Shown here one piece after another: positions 48,481-58,544 of a DNA stretch of 64,000 nt. The notes under the pieces were generated by a model. That model was not told where the DNA came from, ran no database searches, and saw only the letters and a list, made by a program, of their open reading frames with translations. The first letter of the stretch is position 1; each line of letters begins with the position of its first letter. Position numbers and translations under genes: made by a program. Source of the stretch: Lactiplantibacillus daoliensis (GTDB taxonomy: Bacteria > Bacillota > Bacilli > Lactobacillales > Lactobacillaceae); contig NZ_BJDH01000004.1 in the NCBI RefSeq assembly GCF_005405005.1, forward strand, positions 62,001-126,000, in the 5' to 3' direction.

Positions 48481-48924
48481 TTAATTCAATAATGATTTAA
48501 CTGTTTGGTTGATAAGTTTACCGTCTGCTTGGCCTTTCAGCTTAGGCATCACAGCACCCATCACTTTACCAAAATCACCTTTGCCGGTTGCACCGACTTG
48601 TTGAATCGTCGCTGCCACAATTTGTTTGACTTCATCGTCAGACAATTGCTTAGGCATATACTTTTCAACGAGGGCAATTTCGGCTTTGACGCCGTCAACT
48701 AAATCTTGACGATCAGCCTTCTCGAATTCACTTAATGATTCGCGTCGTTGCTTCAGTTCACGTGAAATCACGCTCACTTCTTCATCGGCAGTTAAATCGT
48801 GCCCAGCATTAATCTTTTCATTCATTAATGCTGACTTAAGCATCCGTAAAACACTGAGGCTTTGCTTATCGCGTGCTTTCATCGCAGCTTTAAGATCACC
48901 ATTGAGCGTTTCTGTTAAACTCAT
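48481..48924 (-). CDS. yqeY: GatB/YqeY domain protein
   Basis: A 147-aa helical protein of the YqeY family, similar to the C-terminal tail of GatB, which binds tRNA in the amidotransferase. Whether it acts on tRNA is unknown. Family block MLKSALMNEKINAGHDLTADEEV (about 27-49) and YMPKQLSDDEV (about 93) are clear. It follows rpsU by 43 bp, the common rpsU-yqeY pair. GAGGAGG precedes the ATG. Confidence 0.94.
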   Translation of the reverse strand: MSLTETLNGDLKAAMKARDKQSLSVLRMLKSALMNEKINAGHDLTADEEVSVISRELKQRRESLSEFEKADRQDLVDGVKAEIALVEKYMPKQLSDDEVKQIVAATIQQVGATGKGDFGKVMGAVMPKLKGQADGKLINQTVKSLLN

Positions 48925-48967
48925 TGGGTACCCTCCTCAATCTCAAGTGTTAGTATCGAAATACTAA

Positions 48968-49156
48968 TTACTTGAAACGACGACGGTTCTTACGTTTCCG
49001 TGCTGCTTCAGATTTTAACTTCTTCTTCACACTTGGTTTTTCGTAAAATTCCCGTTTGCGGTATTCTTGTAAAGTACCACTTTTTGAAACGGTACGTTTA
49101 AAGCGACGAAGAGCATCATCAAGAGATTCGTTTTTACGAACGACTGTTTTTGCCAT
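48968..49156 (-). CDS. rpsU: 30S ribosomal protein S21
   Basis: A 62-aa very basic small-subunit protein that binds near the 3' end of 16S r[27 protein letters not shown] is the conserved start and the KNRRRFK tail is basic. Length is normal for Firmicutes. A GGAGGG site precedes the ATG. It is followed by yqeY. Confidence 0.97.
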   Translation of the reverse strand: MAKTVVRKNESLDDALRRFKRTVSKSGTLQEYRKREFYEKPSVKKKLKSEAARKRKNRRRFK

Positions 49157-49323
49157 AATAAATTCCCTCCCTCCGAGCTTAAAAAGTAACCGTCAAATTA
49201 TGTAACCTTACATAATACAACTGTTCTAGTAAATTATACATAAATCGTAAAACCCCGTCAATGAAAGTTTAAAGAATAATAAAAATAATCTGTCGCTAAT
49301 TGATAATCGCGGGCAGTAAATCG

Positions 49324-49352
49324 TTTTCATAACCCTATGCCTATGCTACACT
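49324..49352 (+). promoter_or_regulatory. promoter of the PPSR-family gene
   Basis: Plus-strand -35 TTTTCA (49324-49329), 17 bp, -10 TACACT (49347-49352), 36 bp before the ATG and divergent from rpsU. The 231-bp gap between the two genes shows no other element. Confidence 0.55.
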
Positions 49353-49387
49353 AGAGTCATTATTAAGAATGAAACGGGGTTTTAACG

Positions 49388-50203
49388 ATGCGAGAAATTA
49401 AGATCTTTATTTTATCAGATTCAGTTGGTGAAACAGCCCATTCAGTCGCGCAAGCAGCGGCGGCACAATTTTCCAACTTTCAAATCAACTATCAACGTTT
49501 TCCGTTCGTCCGGACAGAATCCTTACTCAAAACAGTCTTAGCACAAGCCGAAAAAGATCAAGCCGCTGTCTTCCATACTTTTGTTGATCGGAAGCTCAGC
49601 AAAATGGCAACTGAATTTTGTCAGAAACATGATCTACCTTATTATGATGTCATCACACCGGCATTGGATACTTTTTCTGGCATCACCCACACCCAACCGG
49701 CCAACCATCCTGGGACGGTGCATGCACTCAATGATAACTATTTCGATCGTATCAATGCCATCGAGTTTGCCGTCACATATGATGACGGTAAGAACGCATC
49801 CGGCTTTTTAGAGGCTGATGTGGTCTTACTGGGTGTTTCACGAACCTCAAAAACACCACTCTCTTTATACTTGGCAAACCGCAATCTCAAGGTCGCCAAT
49901 TTACCATTAGTCCCAAAAGCACAAATTCCAGACGAAATCTGGCAAGTTGATCCGAAAAAGATCTTTGGTTTAACCAACGATCCAGAAAAGCTCAACGATA
50001 TTCGGCGGCAACGGATGGTCCAATACGGGTTAAACCCTGACACCATGTATTCCAATACCGACAAAATCAAAGAAGAATTAGCTTCTGCAGACAAGATCTT
50101 CAAAAAGATTGGTTGCTTAGTCATTAATGTGGCTAACAAGTCGATTGAAGAAACCGCCACCCTCATTACTGAGAGTCTCGGCTACAATGAGGCCAATAAA
50201 TAG
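49388..50203 (+). CDS. ppsR: pyruvate,phosphate dikinase regulatory protein (DUF299)
   Basis: Bifunctional serine/threonine kinase and phosphorylase family that switches PPDK or PEP synthase on and off. The 271-aa protein has the family P-loop GVSRTSKTPLSLYLA (about 152-166), IFILSDSVGETAH at the start and NPDTMYSNTDKIKEELA near the C-terminus. GGGG precedes the ATG. It is single, with its own promoter and terminator. The target enzyme is not in this window. In Bacilli some homologues sit near rpsU/yqeY without PPDK. Confidence 0.92.
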   Translation: MREIKIFILSDSVGETAHSVAQAAAAQFSNFQINYQRFPFVRTESLLKTVLAQAEKDQAAVFHTFVDRKLSKMATEFCQKHDLPYYDVITPALDTFSGITHTQPANHPGTVHALNDNYFDRINAIEFAVTYDDGKNASGFLEADVVLLGVSRTSKTPLSLYLANRNLKVANLPLVPKAQIPDEIWQVDPKKIFGLTNDPEKLNDIRRQRMVQYGLNPDTMYSNTDKIKEELASADKIFKKIGCLVINVANKSIEETATLITESLGYNEANK

Positions 50204-50212
50204 CTTATACGC

Positions 50213-50248
50213 AAAAGCGTGACGACCACAAAGTCATCACGCTTTTTC
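50213..50248. terminator. bidirectional terminator, ppsR and nfo
   Basis: AAAAGCGTGACGAC and GTCATCACGCTTTTT arms form a stem with T-runs on both strands. Confidence 0.9.
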
Positions 50249-50275
50249 TTTTGCACTTAAAACTGCTGAAACCAA

Positions 50276-51172
50276 TTAAACTTGTGCTTCAATGTCAGCA
50301 ATTAAGTTGGGATTGAACTGACCAGCTTTAAGCATGGCAATTTCATACTTGTAAGGGGCAACTTGATGCTTTTTGTCCTCACCGACGTAAGGTGTTTCCA
50401 AGATTTTACTAACATCATCTAGTTGTGGCTCGTGCGCAACTTTATTTAACGCCTCAAACCCAATTGTGCCCATGCCAATATTCGTATGACGGTCCTTATG
50501 TGCCCCTTGAGGATTTTTGGAATCATTCAGATGAATTACTTTTAATCGTTCGATACCAATTACATGATCAAATTCATTTAAAACCCCATCAAAATCATCC
50601 TTGATATTATAGCCAGCGTCACTCGTATGACAGGTATCAAACGTCACAGACAACTTTTCATTATAAGTGACCCCATCAATCATCTGCGCCAATTCTTCAA
50701 AGGTTCGACCAACTTCAGTCCCTTTACCGGCCATCGTTTCCAGCGCAATTTGAATCTTCTGATCCGGACGAATAACGGTATTCAAGCCTTTGACAATCTG
50801 AGCAATTGCAACATCCGCGCCCGCACCGATATGGGCCCCCGGGTGCAAGGTTAACTGTGTCGCCCCCATCGCTTCAGCTCGTTCAATCTCCTGCACCAAA
50901 AAATCAGTTGCAAATTCAAAGTATCCCGGCTTCTTGGTATTACCAAGATTAATAATATAGGGCGCATGAACCACGATTTGTTGCAGATCATGCTCAGCCA
51001 TAACCCTTTTGGCAGCAGGAATATTCAGCTCATCAATTGGTTTACGGCGGGTGTTTTGTGGTGCCCCCGTATAAACCATAAACGTATTAGCGCCATAACT
51101 CACCGCGTCTTTCGCAGACCCCAATAACATCTCTGGTGCTTTCATTGAAACATGTGATCCTAATCGTAACAT
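50276..51172 (-). CDS. nfo: endonuclease IV
   Basis: AP endonuclease and 3'-repair enzyme with a trinuclear zinc centre. The 298-aa product has the metal-binding blocks [10 protein letters not shown] (about 107-116), [12 protein letters not shown] (about 176-187) and [19 protein letters not shown] (about 212-230), and ends with ETPY. The frame opens with TTG, but the ATG at 51172 follows GGAGG by 7 nt. Confidence 0.98.
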   Translation of the reverse strand: MLRLGSHVSMKAPEMLLGSAKDAVSYGANTFMVYTGAPQNTRRKPIDELNIPAAKRVMAEHDLQQIVVHAPYIINLGNTKKPGYFEFATDFLVQEIERAEAMGATQLTLHPGAHIGAGADVAIAQIVKGLNTVIRPDQKIQIALETMAGKGTEVGRTFEELAQMIDGVTYNEKLSVTFDTCHTSDAGYNIKDDFDGVLNEFDHVIGIERLKVIHLNDSKNPQGAHKDRHTNIGMGTIGFEALNKVAHEPQLDDVSKILETPYVGEDKKHQVAPYKYEIAMLKAGQFNPNLIADIEAQV

Positions 51173-51252
51173 CAATCTTCCTCCACTCCTGCTAAGACAC
51201 AGCTAACATCAAATTTTAAGCCTATTCTGAATGAGTCCGGCCACGCGGTCAA

Positions 51253-52395
51253 TCATTTCGATTTTGGATAGAAATAATCCAAGGTACGCTGAGTGGCATG
51301 CCCATCGTTGCGCGTATTCCAGAGTTGATTAAACTGTGTCAACTGACTCTGAGCGGCCGGTACTGCCAATGCTTGCTTAAGCTGGGCTGTGGTTTGCACA
51401 AAGGCTCCCGGTGCCCATTGTTTGAAATCAGCTTGAAGTCCCACCGAACGTTGGAAATTAACCCAGTCAAACGTAAAGAAAATCATTTTTTGACAATTTG
51501 GCAGCAACGCATAATCGAAAATAACCGAAGAGTAATCACTAATCAAGGTATCGGTCACTGTCAATAGTTCATCAGTACTAAAGGTTGGGACTAATTTAAT
51601 CAACTTGGGAAAGCAATCATGAAGTTGCTGAGCCTGATCCGCCAAATGCGGATGCAACTTTAGTACTAATACCTGATTATCCGCCAACTTTAAATCAGCA
51701 AAATCAGTTGGTAACTCAAATGTCACGCCGACGCGATAAGTTGGCGCATACAAGATCACTTCATGGTCACGTAATTCAGGATACTGCGCATAAATCGCCG
51801 TCCGCGTTGCGTTCACCCAATTTGATTGACAATAGCGGTCTGAACGTGGATAACCAAGGACTCGCATCCGCTGCGCCGGCACTTGATAGCTCTGTGCAAA
51901 GACTTGCCCCATCTTTTCAGACCCAACGACAAAGTCCGTCATTTGATCATAGACTGCTTGGAATCGCCGTTGATCGGCCGCATCACGATCACTGGTCTGT
52001 GGATCACCCCAACCGAACGCCTTAACTGCGCCACTTGCATGCCATAACTGGATTAATCGCTGACCAGTATGACGCTGTAGCCCGGCCGTAAAAGCAAAAT
52101 AGTTATCACAAAAAATGTCAGCTGCTCCGGTCAATACTGGGATACCAGTGAACGCAAAACGCAGCGAATCGTGAAATGGTCGAATTGTGATTCCTGCTGG
52201 CAACAGTTGCGCCGCACCGTCCTTGGCAGCTGGCAAATAATAAACTACCAAACGGTCACCGACACGCTGGTGTAACTGTTTAATAAAAGCCAAATTGTCA
52301 GCAAAACTCATCAAATAAATGACACGTTGCGACCGTTTGAATTGGCTTAACCACGACACCAGTTTAACGAGCCACAAATAGATTATCTTTTTCAC
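51253..52395 (-). CDS. TagF-like CDP-glycerol glycerophosphotransferase
   Basis: A 380-aa member of the CDP-glycerol:poly(glycerophosphate) transferase family, which extends teichoic-type polymers on the inner membrane face. APTYRVG (about 215-221) and ISDYSSVIFDYALLP (about 290-304) are the conserved blocks; the latter usually binds CDP-glycerol. No large N-terminal part is present, so the protein is about half the size of classical TagF. It is isolated from other wall-polymer genes here. It could attach a primer unit or transfer another sugar-phosphate, as in related TarB/F enzymes. The start may be near TTG or ATG; ATG at 52395 is used. Confidence 0.85.
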   Translation of the reverse strand: MKKIIYLWLVKLVSWLSQFKRSQRVIYLMSFADNLAFIKQLHQRVGDRLVVYYLPAAKDGAAQLLPAGITIRPFHDSLRFAFTGIPVLTGAADIFCDNYFAFTAGLQRHTGQRLIQLWHASGAVKAFGWGDPQTSDRDAADQRRFQAVYDQMTDFVVGSEKMGQVFAQSYQVPAQRMRVLGYPRSDRYCQSNWVNATRTAIYAQYPELRDHEVILYAPTYRVGVTFELPTDFADLKLADNQVLVLKLHPHLADQAQQLHDCFPKLIKLVPTFSTDELLTVTDTLISDYSSVIFDYALLPNCQKMIFFTFDWVNFQRSVGLQADFKQWAPGAFVQTTAQLKQALAVPAAQSQLTQFNQLWNTRNDGHATQRTLDYFYPKSK

Positions 52396-52457
52396 GCTAA
52401 CTCACCTTTTCATCACTGTTTAATCACCCTTGCATTATATCATAGCGACGCACACAC

Positions 52458-52487
52458 AAAAGGACCATCGACAAGCGATAGTCCTTT
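52458..52487 (-). terminator. terminator of the YitT gene
   Basis: AGGACTATCG and CGATGGTCCT form a stem with TTTTG after it on the minus strand, 4-10 bp past the stop. Confidence 0.85.
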
Positions 52488-52491
52488 AACG

Positions 52492-53367
52492 TCAGGGCTC
52501 AGGTTCATAGAAACGCCCCAGAATTTTAACTGTATCGGAAATGCTAACAAACGCGTGCGGATCAGACTCCGACATCGCTGCCGTCAATTCTGACATTTCA
52601 TAACGCGTAATCACAGTGAATAAAATCGTTTTATCGTCATGTTTATAGGCACCTTCGGCATTGTGCACGATGGTGACCCCACGGCGAATCCGATTTTGAA
52701 CACTATCAATGACCGTGTTAGGCCGACTGGTAATGATCATGACTTGCATTTTTTGCTGGCGCGTATACGTCATATCAATTACGCGACCGTTGACTAACAG
52801 ACCTAACGCGGAATAGAACGCATACGGCCAACCATAGACAAAACCAGCGGCAATCACAATAATCGAATTAAACGCCATGTTGATGGTGCCAATGCTACGC
52901 CCAGTCTTACGACGCAATACGATCCCGATGATATCTAGGCCACCGGTCGAAATCCCATTTTTCAGTGCGGTTCCGGTCCCAAAACCATTGACAGCACCCC
53001 CAAAAATCGCACAGATAATTGGATCATGAGTCAAACCTTCCGGTGCAACAACTTTAATCATGATACTAGACAACGCGACGGCTAGAAATGTAAATACCGT
53101 AAAACGATGTCCAATTTGGCGCCAAGCAATAATAAACATTGGGACATTTAATAAAAATAGCAATAACGCGGTCGATAATTGAATGGGTGAAAACTTGCCC
53201 AACAAGCTGTTAATTAATTGGGCTAACCCTGTGATCCCGGATGAGTAAATATGACCCGGGGTCCAAAAAAAGTTCATGGCGACGGAAACTAAAATCGCAT
53301 AGATAAACGCCGTTGACGCCTTCGTCACATCGCGGTGGCGACGGGTCAACTGCTGAAAATCAGTCAT
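52492..53367 (-). CDS. YitT family membrane protein
   Basis: A 291-aa protein with five or six membrane helices in residues 15-190 (YitT/DUF161 domain; YSSGITGLAQLI is a hallmark) and a C-terminal DUF2179 cytoplasmic domain of about 90 residues (MQVMIITSRPNTVIDSVQ then RRGVTIVHNAEGAY). Role unknown; related proteins are often multi-copy in Firmicutes. GGAG precedes the ATG. It is downstream of msrA but 116 bp away. Confidence 0.9.
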   Translation of the reverse strand: MTDFQQLTRRHRDVTKASTAFIYAILVSVAMNFFWTPGHIYSSGITGLAQLINSLLGKFSPIQLSTALLLFLLNVPMFIIAWRQIGHRFTVFTFLAVALSSIMIKVVAPEGLTHDPIICAIFGGAVNGFGTGTALKNGISTGGLDIIGIVLRRKTGRSIGTINMAFNSIIVIAAGFVYGWPYAFYSALGLLVNGRVIDMTYTRQQKMQVMIITSRPNTVIDSVQNRIRRGVTIVHNAEGAYKHDDKTILFTVITRYEMSELTAAMSESDPHAFVSISDTVKILGRFYEPEP

Positions 53368-53483
53368 TTTTGTGCGCTCCTTTGTATGATGTCTCCGTTA
53401 TTTTAACATGCATAAACTGTGGTAAACAGCTTTTACCGCATTTCACCCGAAAGTCTAACCCTTCTCAGCAAATTACCATCAAA

Positions 53484-54020
53484 TTAGTCAACTTTAGGTG
53501 TATCAGCCCAGTTATCCGCAATAAATGCAGCCCGGCCACCGGCCTCTTGGGCCGCATAGACTACTGGATTATTTTGATAGAAACGTTGATGCTCTGCAGC
53601 AGCTGGATAAAATGGCTGGGCCGCTTCAATCGTGGTCACGATTGGCTTATCAAAACGTTCAGCCGCTTGTAACTTGGCTTTTGACGCCGTTGCGATGGCC
53701 CGCTGTTCAGCACTATTAACAAAAATAACTGGCCGATAATTGTCACCACGATCTTGAAATTGCCCCATCGCATCGGTGGGGTCCGTTTGATGCCAATAAA
53801 TTTCGACTAACGCCGCATATGTGATTTTACTAGGATCAAAAGTAATTTTAACGGCTTCGGTGTGACCAGTCGTATGCGACTTCACTTCTTCATAAGTCGG
53901 ATTGACGGTATGACCACCAGTAAACCCAGAGACGACACTAATAATACCGGGTTGGCTATCAAATGGCTCAACCATGCACCAAAAGCACCCGCCAGCAAAG
54001 ATCGCTGTTTCAGCTTTCAT
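53484..54020 (-). CDS. msrA: peptide methionine-S-sulfoxide reductase MsrA
   Basis: Reduces methionine-S-sulfoxide in oxidised proteins. The 178-aa enzyme has the catalytic Cys in [11 protein letters not shown] (about 10-20) and the conserved [10 protein letters not shown] and [11 protein letters not shown] segments. The C-terminal Cys typical of some forms is absent, so reduction may rely on the CFWC cysteines. The ATG at 54020 is 8 nt after GGAGTG; a GTG three codons up is too close to the site. Confidence 0.96.
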   Translation of the reverse strand: MKAETAIFAGGCFWCMVEPFDSQPGIISVVSGFTGGHTVNPTYEEVKSHTTGHTEAVKITFDPSKITYAALVEIYWHQTDPTDAMGQFQDRGDNYRPVIFVNSAEQRAIATASKAKLQAAERFDKPIVTTIEAAQPFYPAAAEHQRFYQNNPVVYAAQEAGGRAAFIADNWADTPKVD

Positions 54021-54061
54021 GAGAATCACTCCAATTAAATTTTAATATAAATCTAACATGA

Positions 54062-54099
54062 AATAAAAAGCGCGTCCAGTCGCTTGATTGGACGCGCTC
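54062..54099 (-). terminator. terminator of aspS
   Basis: AGCGCGTCCAATC/GACTGGACGCGCT stem and TTTTTATTT on the minus strand, just past the aspS stop. Confidence 0.9.
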
Positions 54100-54107
54100 C
54101 AGTTGTA

Positions 54108-55880
54108 TTAATCTTTAGGTTTAGTCACAAATAAGGCTAAGTCCTGTAATTGACGTTCTGATACTTCAGCTGGTGCATTCGTCATTGGTTCAGAAGCTTT
54201 CGAATTCTTAGGGAATGCGATGACTTCACGAATGTTGTCATTACCAGAAAGTAACATCGCGAACCGGTCTAACCCGATTGCTAAACCGCCATGCGGTGGG
54301 AAGCCCATGTCTAAGGCATCTAGTAAGAAACCAAATTGTTCTTGGGCCCGTTCTTTGGTGAAGTCCAGTGCCTTGAACATCTTTTCTTGCAATTCGCGTG
54401 TATGAATACGGATGGAACCGCCACCTAATTCATAACCATTTAAGATGATGTCATAAGACTGTGCGTGGGCTTTATGTGGATCTTCACCCTCGTTTAGATA
54501 ATGCACATCTTCCTCATTTGGCATCGTGAATGGATGGTGAGCAGGAACCCAGCGTTCGATTCCTTCATCATATTCAAACAGTGGCCAGTCAACAACCCAG
54601 AGATAGGCATATTGATTTTCATCGATCATGCCTTGTTCCTTAGCAATCACCTTACGCAAATAACCCAACGTTTCAGAAACAACCTTGAAGTTATCCGCTG
54701 CAAACAAGAGTAAGTCGCCTGGTTTGGCGTCCGCAGCTTTAGTAATGGCATCAAAGTCATCCTTGAAGAATTTAGCGATTGGACCACTAAAGCCATCGTC
54801 AGTAACTTTCATCCAAGCTAAGCCTTTCGCACCGAAACGTTCAACATAGCTTGCATAAGCATCGATAGCTTTGCGAGAATACTTGTCGGCGCCTCCAGGA
54901 ACAGCGATGGCTTTAACGAAACCACCATTTTTGATGGTGCCAGAGAACACTTTAAAGTCAGTGTCGGCGAAAACTTTTGACATATCCTTTAATTCCATCC
55001 CAAACCGTACATCTGGTTTGTCAGAACCAAAACGACTCATTGCGTCATGCCAAGTAATACGCGTAAATGGCGCCGTAATATCAATGCCCTTCACATCTTT
55101 CATGACTTTTTGGATTAACCCTTCCGTATATGACTGAATTTCTTCAGCAGTTAAGAAGGAAGTTTCCATATCGATTTGCGTAAATTCTGGTTGGCGATCG
55201 CCACGCAAGTCTTCATCACGGAAACAACGCGCAATTTGATAATACCGGTCAAAACCCGCCCCCATCAACAATTGTTTGAACAATTGTGGTGACTGTGGCA
55301 AGGCATAAAAGTGGCCTTGATAAACGCGTGAAGGAACCAAGTAATCCCGCGCACCTTCAGGGGTTGATTTTGTCAAAAATGGCGTTTCAATATCGTAGAA
55401 ACCATTGTCGTCAAAATAACTGTGAACGGCTTTAGTGATGCCATTACGAATCTTAAGCCCCCGTTGCATTTCAGGACGACGCAAGTCTAAGTAACGATAC
55501 TTCAACCGTAATTCATCAGAAACATTAATGTCATCTTGAATATAAAACGGTGGCGTCTTAGCCTTGTTCAAAATTTTAGCATCATGAATTTCAACTTCAA
55601 CTTTACCAGTCTTCATGTTCGGATTAATGGCATTGTCAGCCCGATTAACCACTTTACCTTGAACCTCGATCACATATTCATTTCGAAGTTGGTCGGCAAC
55701 GGCTAAGGCATCCGCTGAAAATTCTTGACTGAAGACCAATTGTAAAATGCCTTCACGGTCACGCAAATCGATAAAGATCAAACTTCCCAAGTCCCGGCGT
55801 TTTTGCACCCAGCCTTGTAAAGTGACCTCTTGACCAAGATAGTCTTCATTGACTAACCCAGCATAGGTGGTTCGTTTCAT
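54108..55880 (-). CDS. aspS: aspartyl-tRNA synthetase
   Basis: Class II enzyme charging tRNA-Asp. The 590-aa protein has an N-terminal OB anticodon domain ([26 protein letters not shown]), the class II motif 2 with [16 protein letters not shown] (about 215-230), the bacterial GAD insert (about 290-410) and motif 3 [13 protein letters not shown] (about 525-537). The ATG at 55880 is preferred over the TTG before it. It follows hisS by 15 bp in a T-box-controlled operon. Confidence 0.98.
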   Translation of the reverse strand: MKRTTYAGLVNEDYLGQEVTLQGWVQKRRDLGSLIFIDLRDREGILQLVFSQEFSADALAVADQLRNEYVIEVQGKVVNRADNAINPNMKTGKVEVEIHDAKILNKAKTPPFYIQDDINVSDELRLKYRYLDLRRPEMQRGLKIRNGITKAVHSYFDDNGFYDIETPFLTKSTPEGARDYLVPSRVYQGHFYALPQSPQLFKQLLMGAGFDRYYQIARCFRDEDLRGDRQPEFTQIDMETSFLTAEEIQSYTEGLIQKVMKDVKGIDITAPFTRITWHDAMSRFGSDKPDVRFGMELKDMSKVFADTDFKVFSGTIKNGGFVKAIAVPGGADKYSRKAIDAYASYVERFGAKGLAWMKVTDDGFSGPIAKFFKDDFDAITKAADAKPGDLLLFAADNFKVVSETLGYLRKVIAKEQGMIDENQYAYLWVVDWPLFEYDEGIERWVPAHHPFTMPNEEDVHYLNEGEDPHKAHAQSYDIILNGYELGGGSIRIHTRELQEKMFKALDFTKERAQEQFGFLLDALDMGFPPHGGLAIGLDRFAMLLSGNDNIREVIAFPKNSKASEPMTNAPAEVSERQLQDLALFVTKPKD

Positions 55881-55898
55881 CAATTCAATTCCTCCTTA

Positions 55899-57182
55899 TT
55901 ATTTCGCAGCTAACAGCTGTTTAACATCGTTGTAGACATCCGCCATGGCAACTTGAGTTTCTTCACCCGTCGCCATTGACTTCAGGTTAACGACACCATT
56001 TTCCAACTCGCTCTCACCGACTGTCATCGTGTAGCGGGCATTTAACCGATCAGCGCTCTTGAATTGGGCTTTCGGCTTCCGATCCAAATAGTCTCGTTCA
56101 GCGGTTAAACCAGCCCCACGCACAGCTTGAACTAATTTCAGCGTCGTAGCACTGGCTTCATCACCAATCCCAACAACGTAAACGTCCAATTGATCTGCAG
56201 TTGGAAAGGCAATGTTTTCGGCATCCATTAAGACAAGTAACCGTTCAACACCAAGTCCGAAACCAACGCCAGAAGTCTCTGGACCACCAAGTTCCTTGAC
56301 CAAGCCATTATAACGACCACCGGCACAAATCGTGGTGTAACCTTGCCCTAATGACTTCGAATTCGTCATGATTTCGAAGATCGTATGGTTGTAATAATCC
56401 AAACCACGAACCATGGTTGCATCAATTTCATAAGGAATTTCTAACGCATTTAAGAAAGTTTGGGCTTGTTCAAAATGAGCTTTCGCTTCCGGCGTCAAAT
56501 AATCCAAGATTGACGGCGCTGCCGCAACAAATTTTTGATCTTGTTCAGCCTTGCTATCCAAGACACGTAATGGATTCTTGTGTAAGCGGGCCTTTGAATC
56601 ATCACTCAATTCGTCAAAGTGAGGTTCCAAGTAATCGATCAAGGCTTGACGGTAGTCGTCACGAGTCTGTTGATCCCCTAAGGTGTTGATTACTAGTTTC
56701 AAATCATTTAAGCCAAATTGCTTCAACAAGTTGTAGCCCATTGCGATCACTTCAACGTCCAAAGCCGCACTTTCGCTACCAAACGCTTCAACCCCAAGTT
56801 GATGGAATTCCCGTAAACGACCTGATTGTGGCCGTTCATAACGGAACATTGGTCCCATGTAGTAGACCTTATAAGGTTTCAAAACTTGAGGACCATACAA
56901 TTTGTTTTCAACAAATGCACGGACCACGCCGGCGGTCCCTTCAGGACGTAGCGTCACATGACGGTCACCCTTATCATGAAAATCATACATCTCTTTGGTC
57001 ACAATATCGGAAGTGTCACCTGCAGAACGTGAGAAGACTTCAAAATTTTCAAAAATTGGCGTGCGAATTTCCTTAAACTGGTAAGTTTTGAAAAGTTCAC
57101 GTGCGGTTTGTTCGACATATTGCCATTTTTCACTATCACCAGGTAATATATCCGCGGTGCCTTTTGGCCGTTGGTATCTCAT
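55899..57182 (-). CDS. hisS: histidyl-tRNA synthetase
   Basis: Class II enzyme charging tRNA-His. The 427-aa product has motif 1 (RTPIFE), motif 2 [22 protein letters not shown] (about 107-128), the histidine-binding [13 protein letters not shown] (about 258-270) and a C-terminal anticodon domain. AAGGAGG precedes the ATG. The upstream T-box controls hisS and aspS together. Confidence 0.98.
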   Translation of the reverse strand: MRYQRPKGTADILPGDSEKWQYVEQTARELFKTYQFKEIRTPIFENFEVFSRSAGDTSDIVTKEMYDFHDKGDRHVTLRPEGTAGVVRAFVENKLYGPQVLKPYKVYYMGPMFRYERPQSGRLREFHQLGVEAFGSESAALDVEVIAMGYNLLKQFGLNDLKLVINTLGDQQTRDDYRQALIDYLEPHFDELSDDSKARLHKNPLRVLDSKAEQDQKFVAAAPSILDYLTPEAKAHFEQAQTFLNALEIPYEIDATMVRGLDYYNHTIFEIMTNSKSLGQGYTTICAGGRYNGLVKELGGPETSGVGFGLGVERLLVLMDAENIAFPTADQLDVYVVGIGDEASATTLKLVQAVRGAGLTAERDYLDRKPKAQFKSADRLNARYTMTVGESELENGVVNLKSMATGEETQVAMADVYNDVKQLLAAK

Positions 57183-57212
57183 CTAACTTCCTCCTTCTAT
57201 TCAAATCGACAA

Positions 57213-57434
57213 AAAAAACGCCCTTGTTTGTTTATCCAAGGGCGCTTTTTTGCGCGGTACCACCTTTATGAGCACTAACTGATAACGTCTGTACTAATAA
57301 CAGGCGGAACTTTTACGTTCACCTCAAAAGCGTCTCCTCATTGTTCGCAATCCGGAATTCTCAGCACTACCGGTCTCTGGCTAAAGCGTTGCACAATGCT
57401 CATACTTTCTCTGCGGTCGATTTATTAATATATG
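57213..57434 (-). ncRNA. T-box riboswitch of hisS-aspS (Asp specifier)
   Basis: The core AGGTGGTACCGCG is at 57253-57265 (minus strand), followed by a terminator near 57212-57245 with a long T-run. In stem I, CATTGT (57393-57398) pairs with ACAATG (57339-57344). The loop after this reads AGGAGACGC, placing a GAC (Asp) specifier at 57332-57334; no His codon appears in that loop. So the operon seems to respond to uncharged tRNA-Asp. Specifier assignment by hand is moderately sure; the T-box itself is certain. It fills most of the 373-bp gap. Confidence 0.93.
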
Positions 57435-57438
57435 GTTA

Positions 57439-57467
57439 AAGTTACACGATTTTGGGGTAAAAGTCAA
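57439..57467 (-). promoter_or_regulatory. promoter of the hisS-aspS T-box transcript
   Basis: -35 TTGACT (57462-57467), 17 bp, -10 TAACTT (57439-57444) on the minus strand, just upstream of the T-box stem I. Confidence 0.75.
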
Positions 57468-57567
57468 CGCCTCCACCTAAAATTAATACCGTTGATGCGC
57501 AACCATTCGATTCTTTGGTATACTATTTAGTAATGAAAAATTTATTTAGACTTAGTTGGTGACTCGC

Positions 57568-58416
57568 ATGCAAGTGCTTAAGCGTTTTTGGCGTCAAATT
57601 ACAATTTCACTCGTTTTTATTGGGCTCATTATTGGGTTCATTTTTGTGCTGGCCACTCATAACACGGCCATCGTTAATATTGCGAATGTCAACATCCGTG
57701 AAGGACCTGGCATGAGCTATGCCATTACTGATGCCACCAACAAAGGTACCAAAGTCCATATTATGAAGCGTAAAAATAATTGGTTATACGTCCGCTATGC
57801 GGATCATAAATTCGGCTGGATCGCTAGTTGGCTTGTCAACGAACACAATACACAATTGACTAAAACGACTAAAATCTCTGATGCAACGATTGTCATCGAT
57901 CCCGGCCACGGCGGATCCGACTCCGGGGCCCTCTCAAGTAAAAACAAGATGGAAAAGACCTATACCTTGCGAGTCGCTAAAGTCGTCGCCGCACGGTTAC
58001 GCGCTGCTGGTGCCCACGTTGTGATGACCCGTGACACGGATAAAACGGTTAGTCTAAGCGCCCGACCGGCGATCGCCAATAAGCTCCACGCCGACGCGTT
58101 CATCAGTTTCCACTTTGACAGTTCACCTGAGAAAAATACCGCCTCTGGTATTACAACTTACTATTATCACAAATCAACCTCACTAGACTTAGCGAAGGCT
58201 TTGAGTGATGACACGGTTGGCCTACCGATTCCGAATAAAGGCGTGGCCTTTGGGGACTTCCTCGTTATCCGTGATAATCAAGTTCCAGCCGTACTAATGG
58301 AACTTGGCTATATTAACGATAAAGCCGATTTTAAGACCATCAGTTCACAAAAATATCCTAATGAAGTGGCCCAGGCAGTCTATGCGGGATTGACAAATTA
58401 CTTCGACACGCACTAA
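57568..58416 (+). CDS. SH3b-containing N-acetylmuramoyl-L-alanine amidase
   Basis: A peptidoglycan amidase of about 282 aa. Residues 1-30 hold a membrane anchor or signal (ITISLVFIGLIIGFIFVLAT), residues 35-100 a bacterial SH3 domain (ANVNIREGPGMSYAI) and the C-terminal 175 residues an Amidase_3 domain with zinc ligands in VIDPGHGGSDSGAL and ISFHFDSS and the catalytic Glu in VLMELGYIND. In-frame TTG (57556) and GTG (57559) precede the ATG at 57568; GGTGA lies 5 nt before the ATG. It cleaves stem peptide from glycan for wall turnover. Ends at a perfect terminator. Confidence 0.93.
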   Translation: MQVLKRFWRQITISLVFIGLIIGFIFVLATHNTAIVNIANVNIREGPGMSYAITDATNKGTKVHIMKRKNNWLYVRYADHKFGWIASWLVNEHNTQLTKTTKISDATIVIDPGHGGSDSGALSSKNKMEKTYTLRVAKVVAARLRAAGAHVVMTRDTDKTVSLSARPAIANKLHADAFISFHFDSSPEKNTASGITTYYYHKSTSLDLAKALSDDTVGLPIPNKGVAFGDFLVIRDNQVPAVLMELGYINDKADFKTISSQKYPNEVAQAVYAGLTNYFDTH

Positions 58417-58428
58417 CCTGGACAGACA

Positions 58429-58459
58429 AACGTCTCAAGCAACCGCTTGAGACGTTTTT
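58429..58459 (+). terminator. terminator of the amidase gene
   Basis: A 10-bp perfect stem CGTCTCAAGC/GCTTGAGACG (58431-58440 with 58445-58454) and a TTTTT run. Confidence 0.92.
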
Positions 58460-58491
58460 AGTGGTATCACGAAAATAACCGAGCAGACGCT

Positions 58492-58532
58492 AAAACAGGT
58501 CACACGGCAATTAGGCTGTGTGACCTGTTTTG
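58492..58532 (-). terminator. terminator of the HAD phosphatase gene
   Basis: ACAGGTCACAC and GTGTGACCTGT form a perfect 11-bp stem with T-runs on both sides, 12 bp after the minus-strand gene's stop. Confidence 0.92.
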
Positions 58533-58544
58533 ATCTGAGATAAT

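Noticed and set aside
53400-53440. GGTAAA/TTTACC hairpin downstream of msrA as terminator
   Set aside because: Short stem and no T-run.
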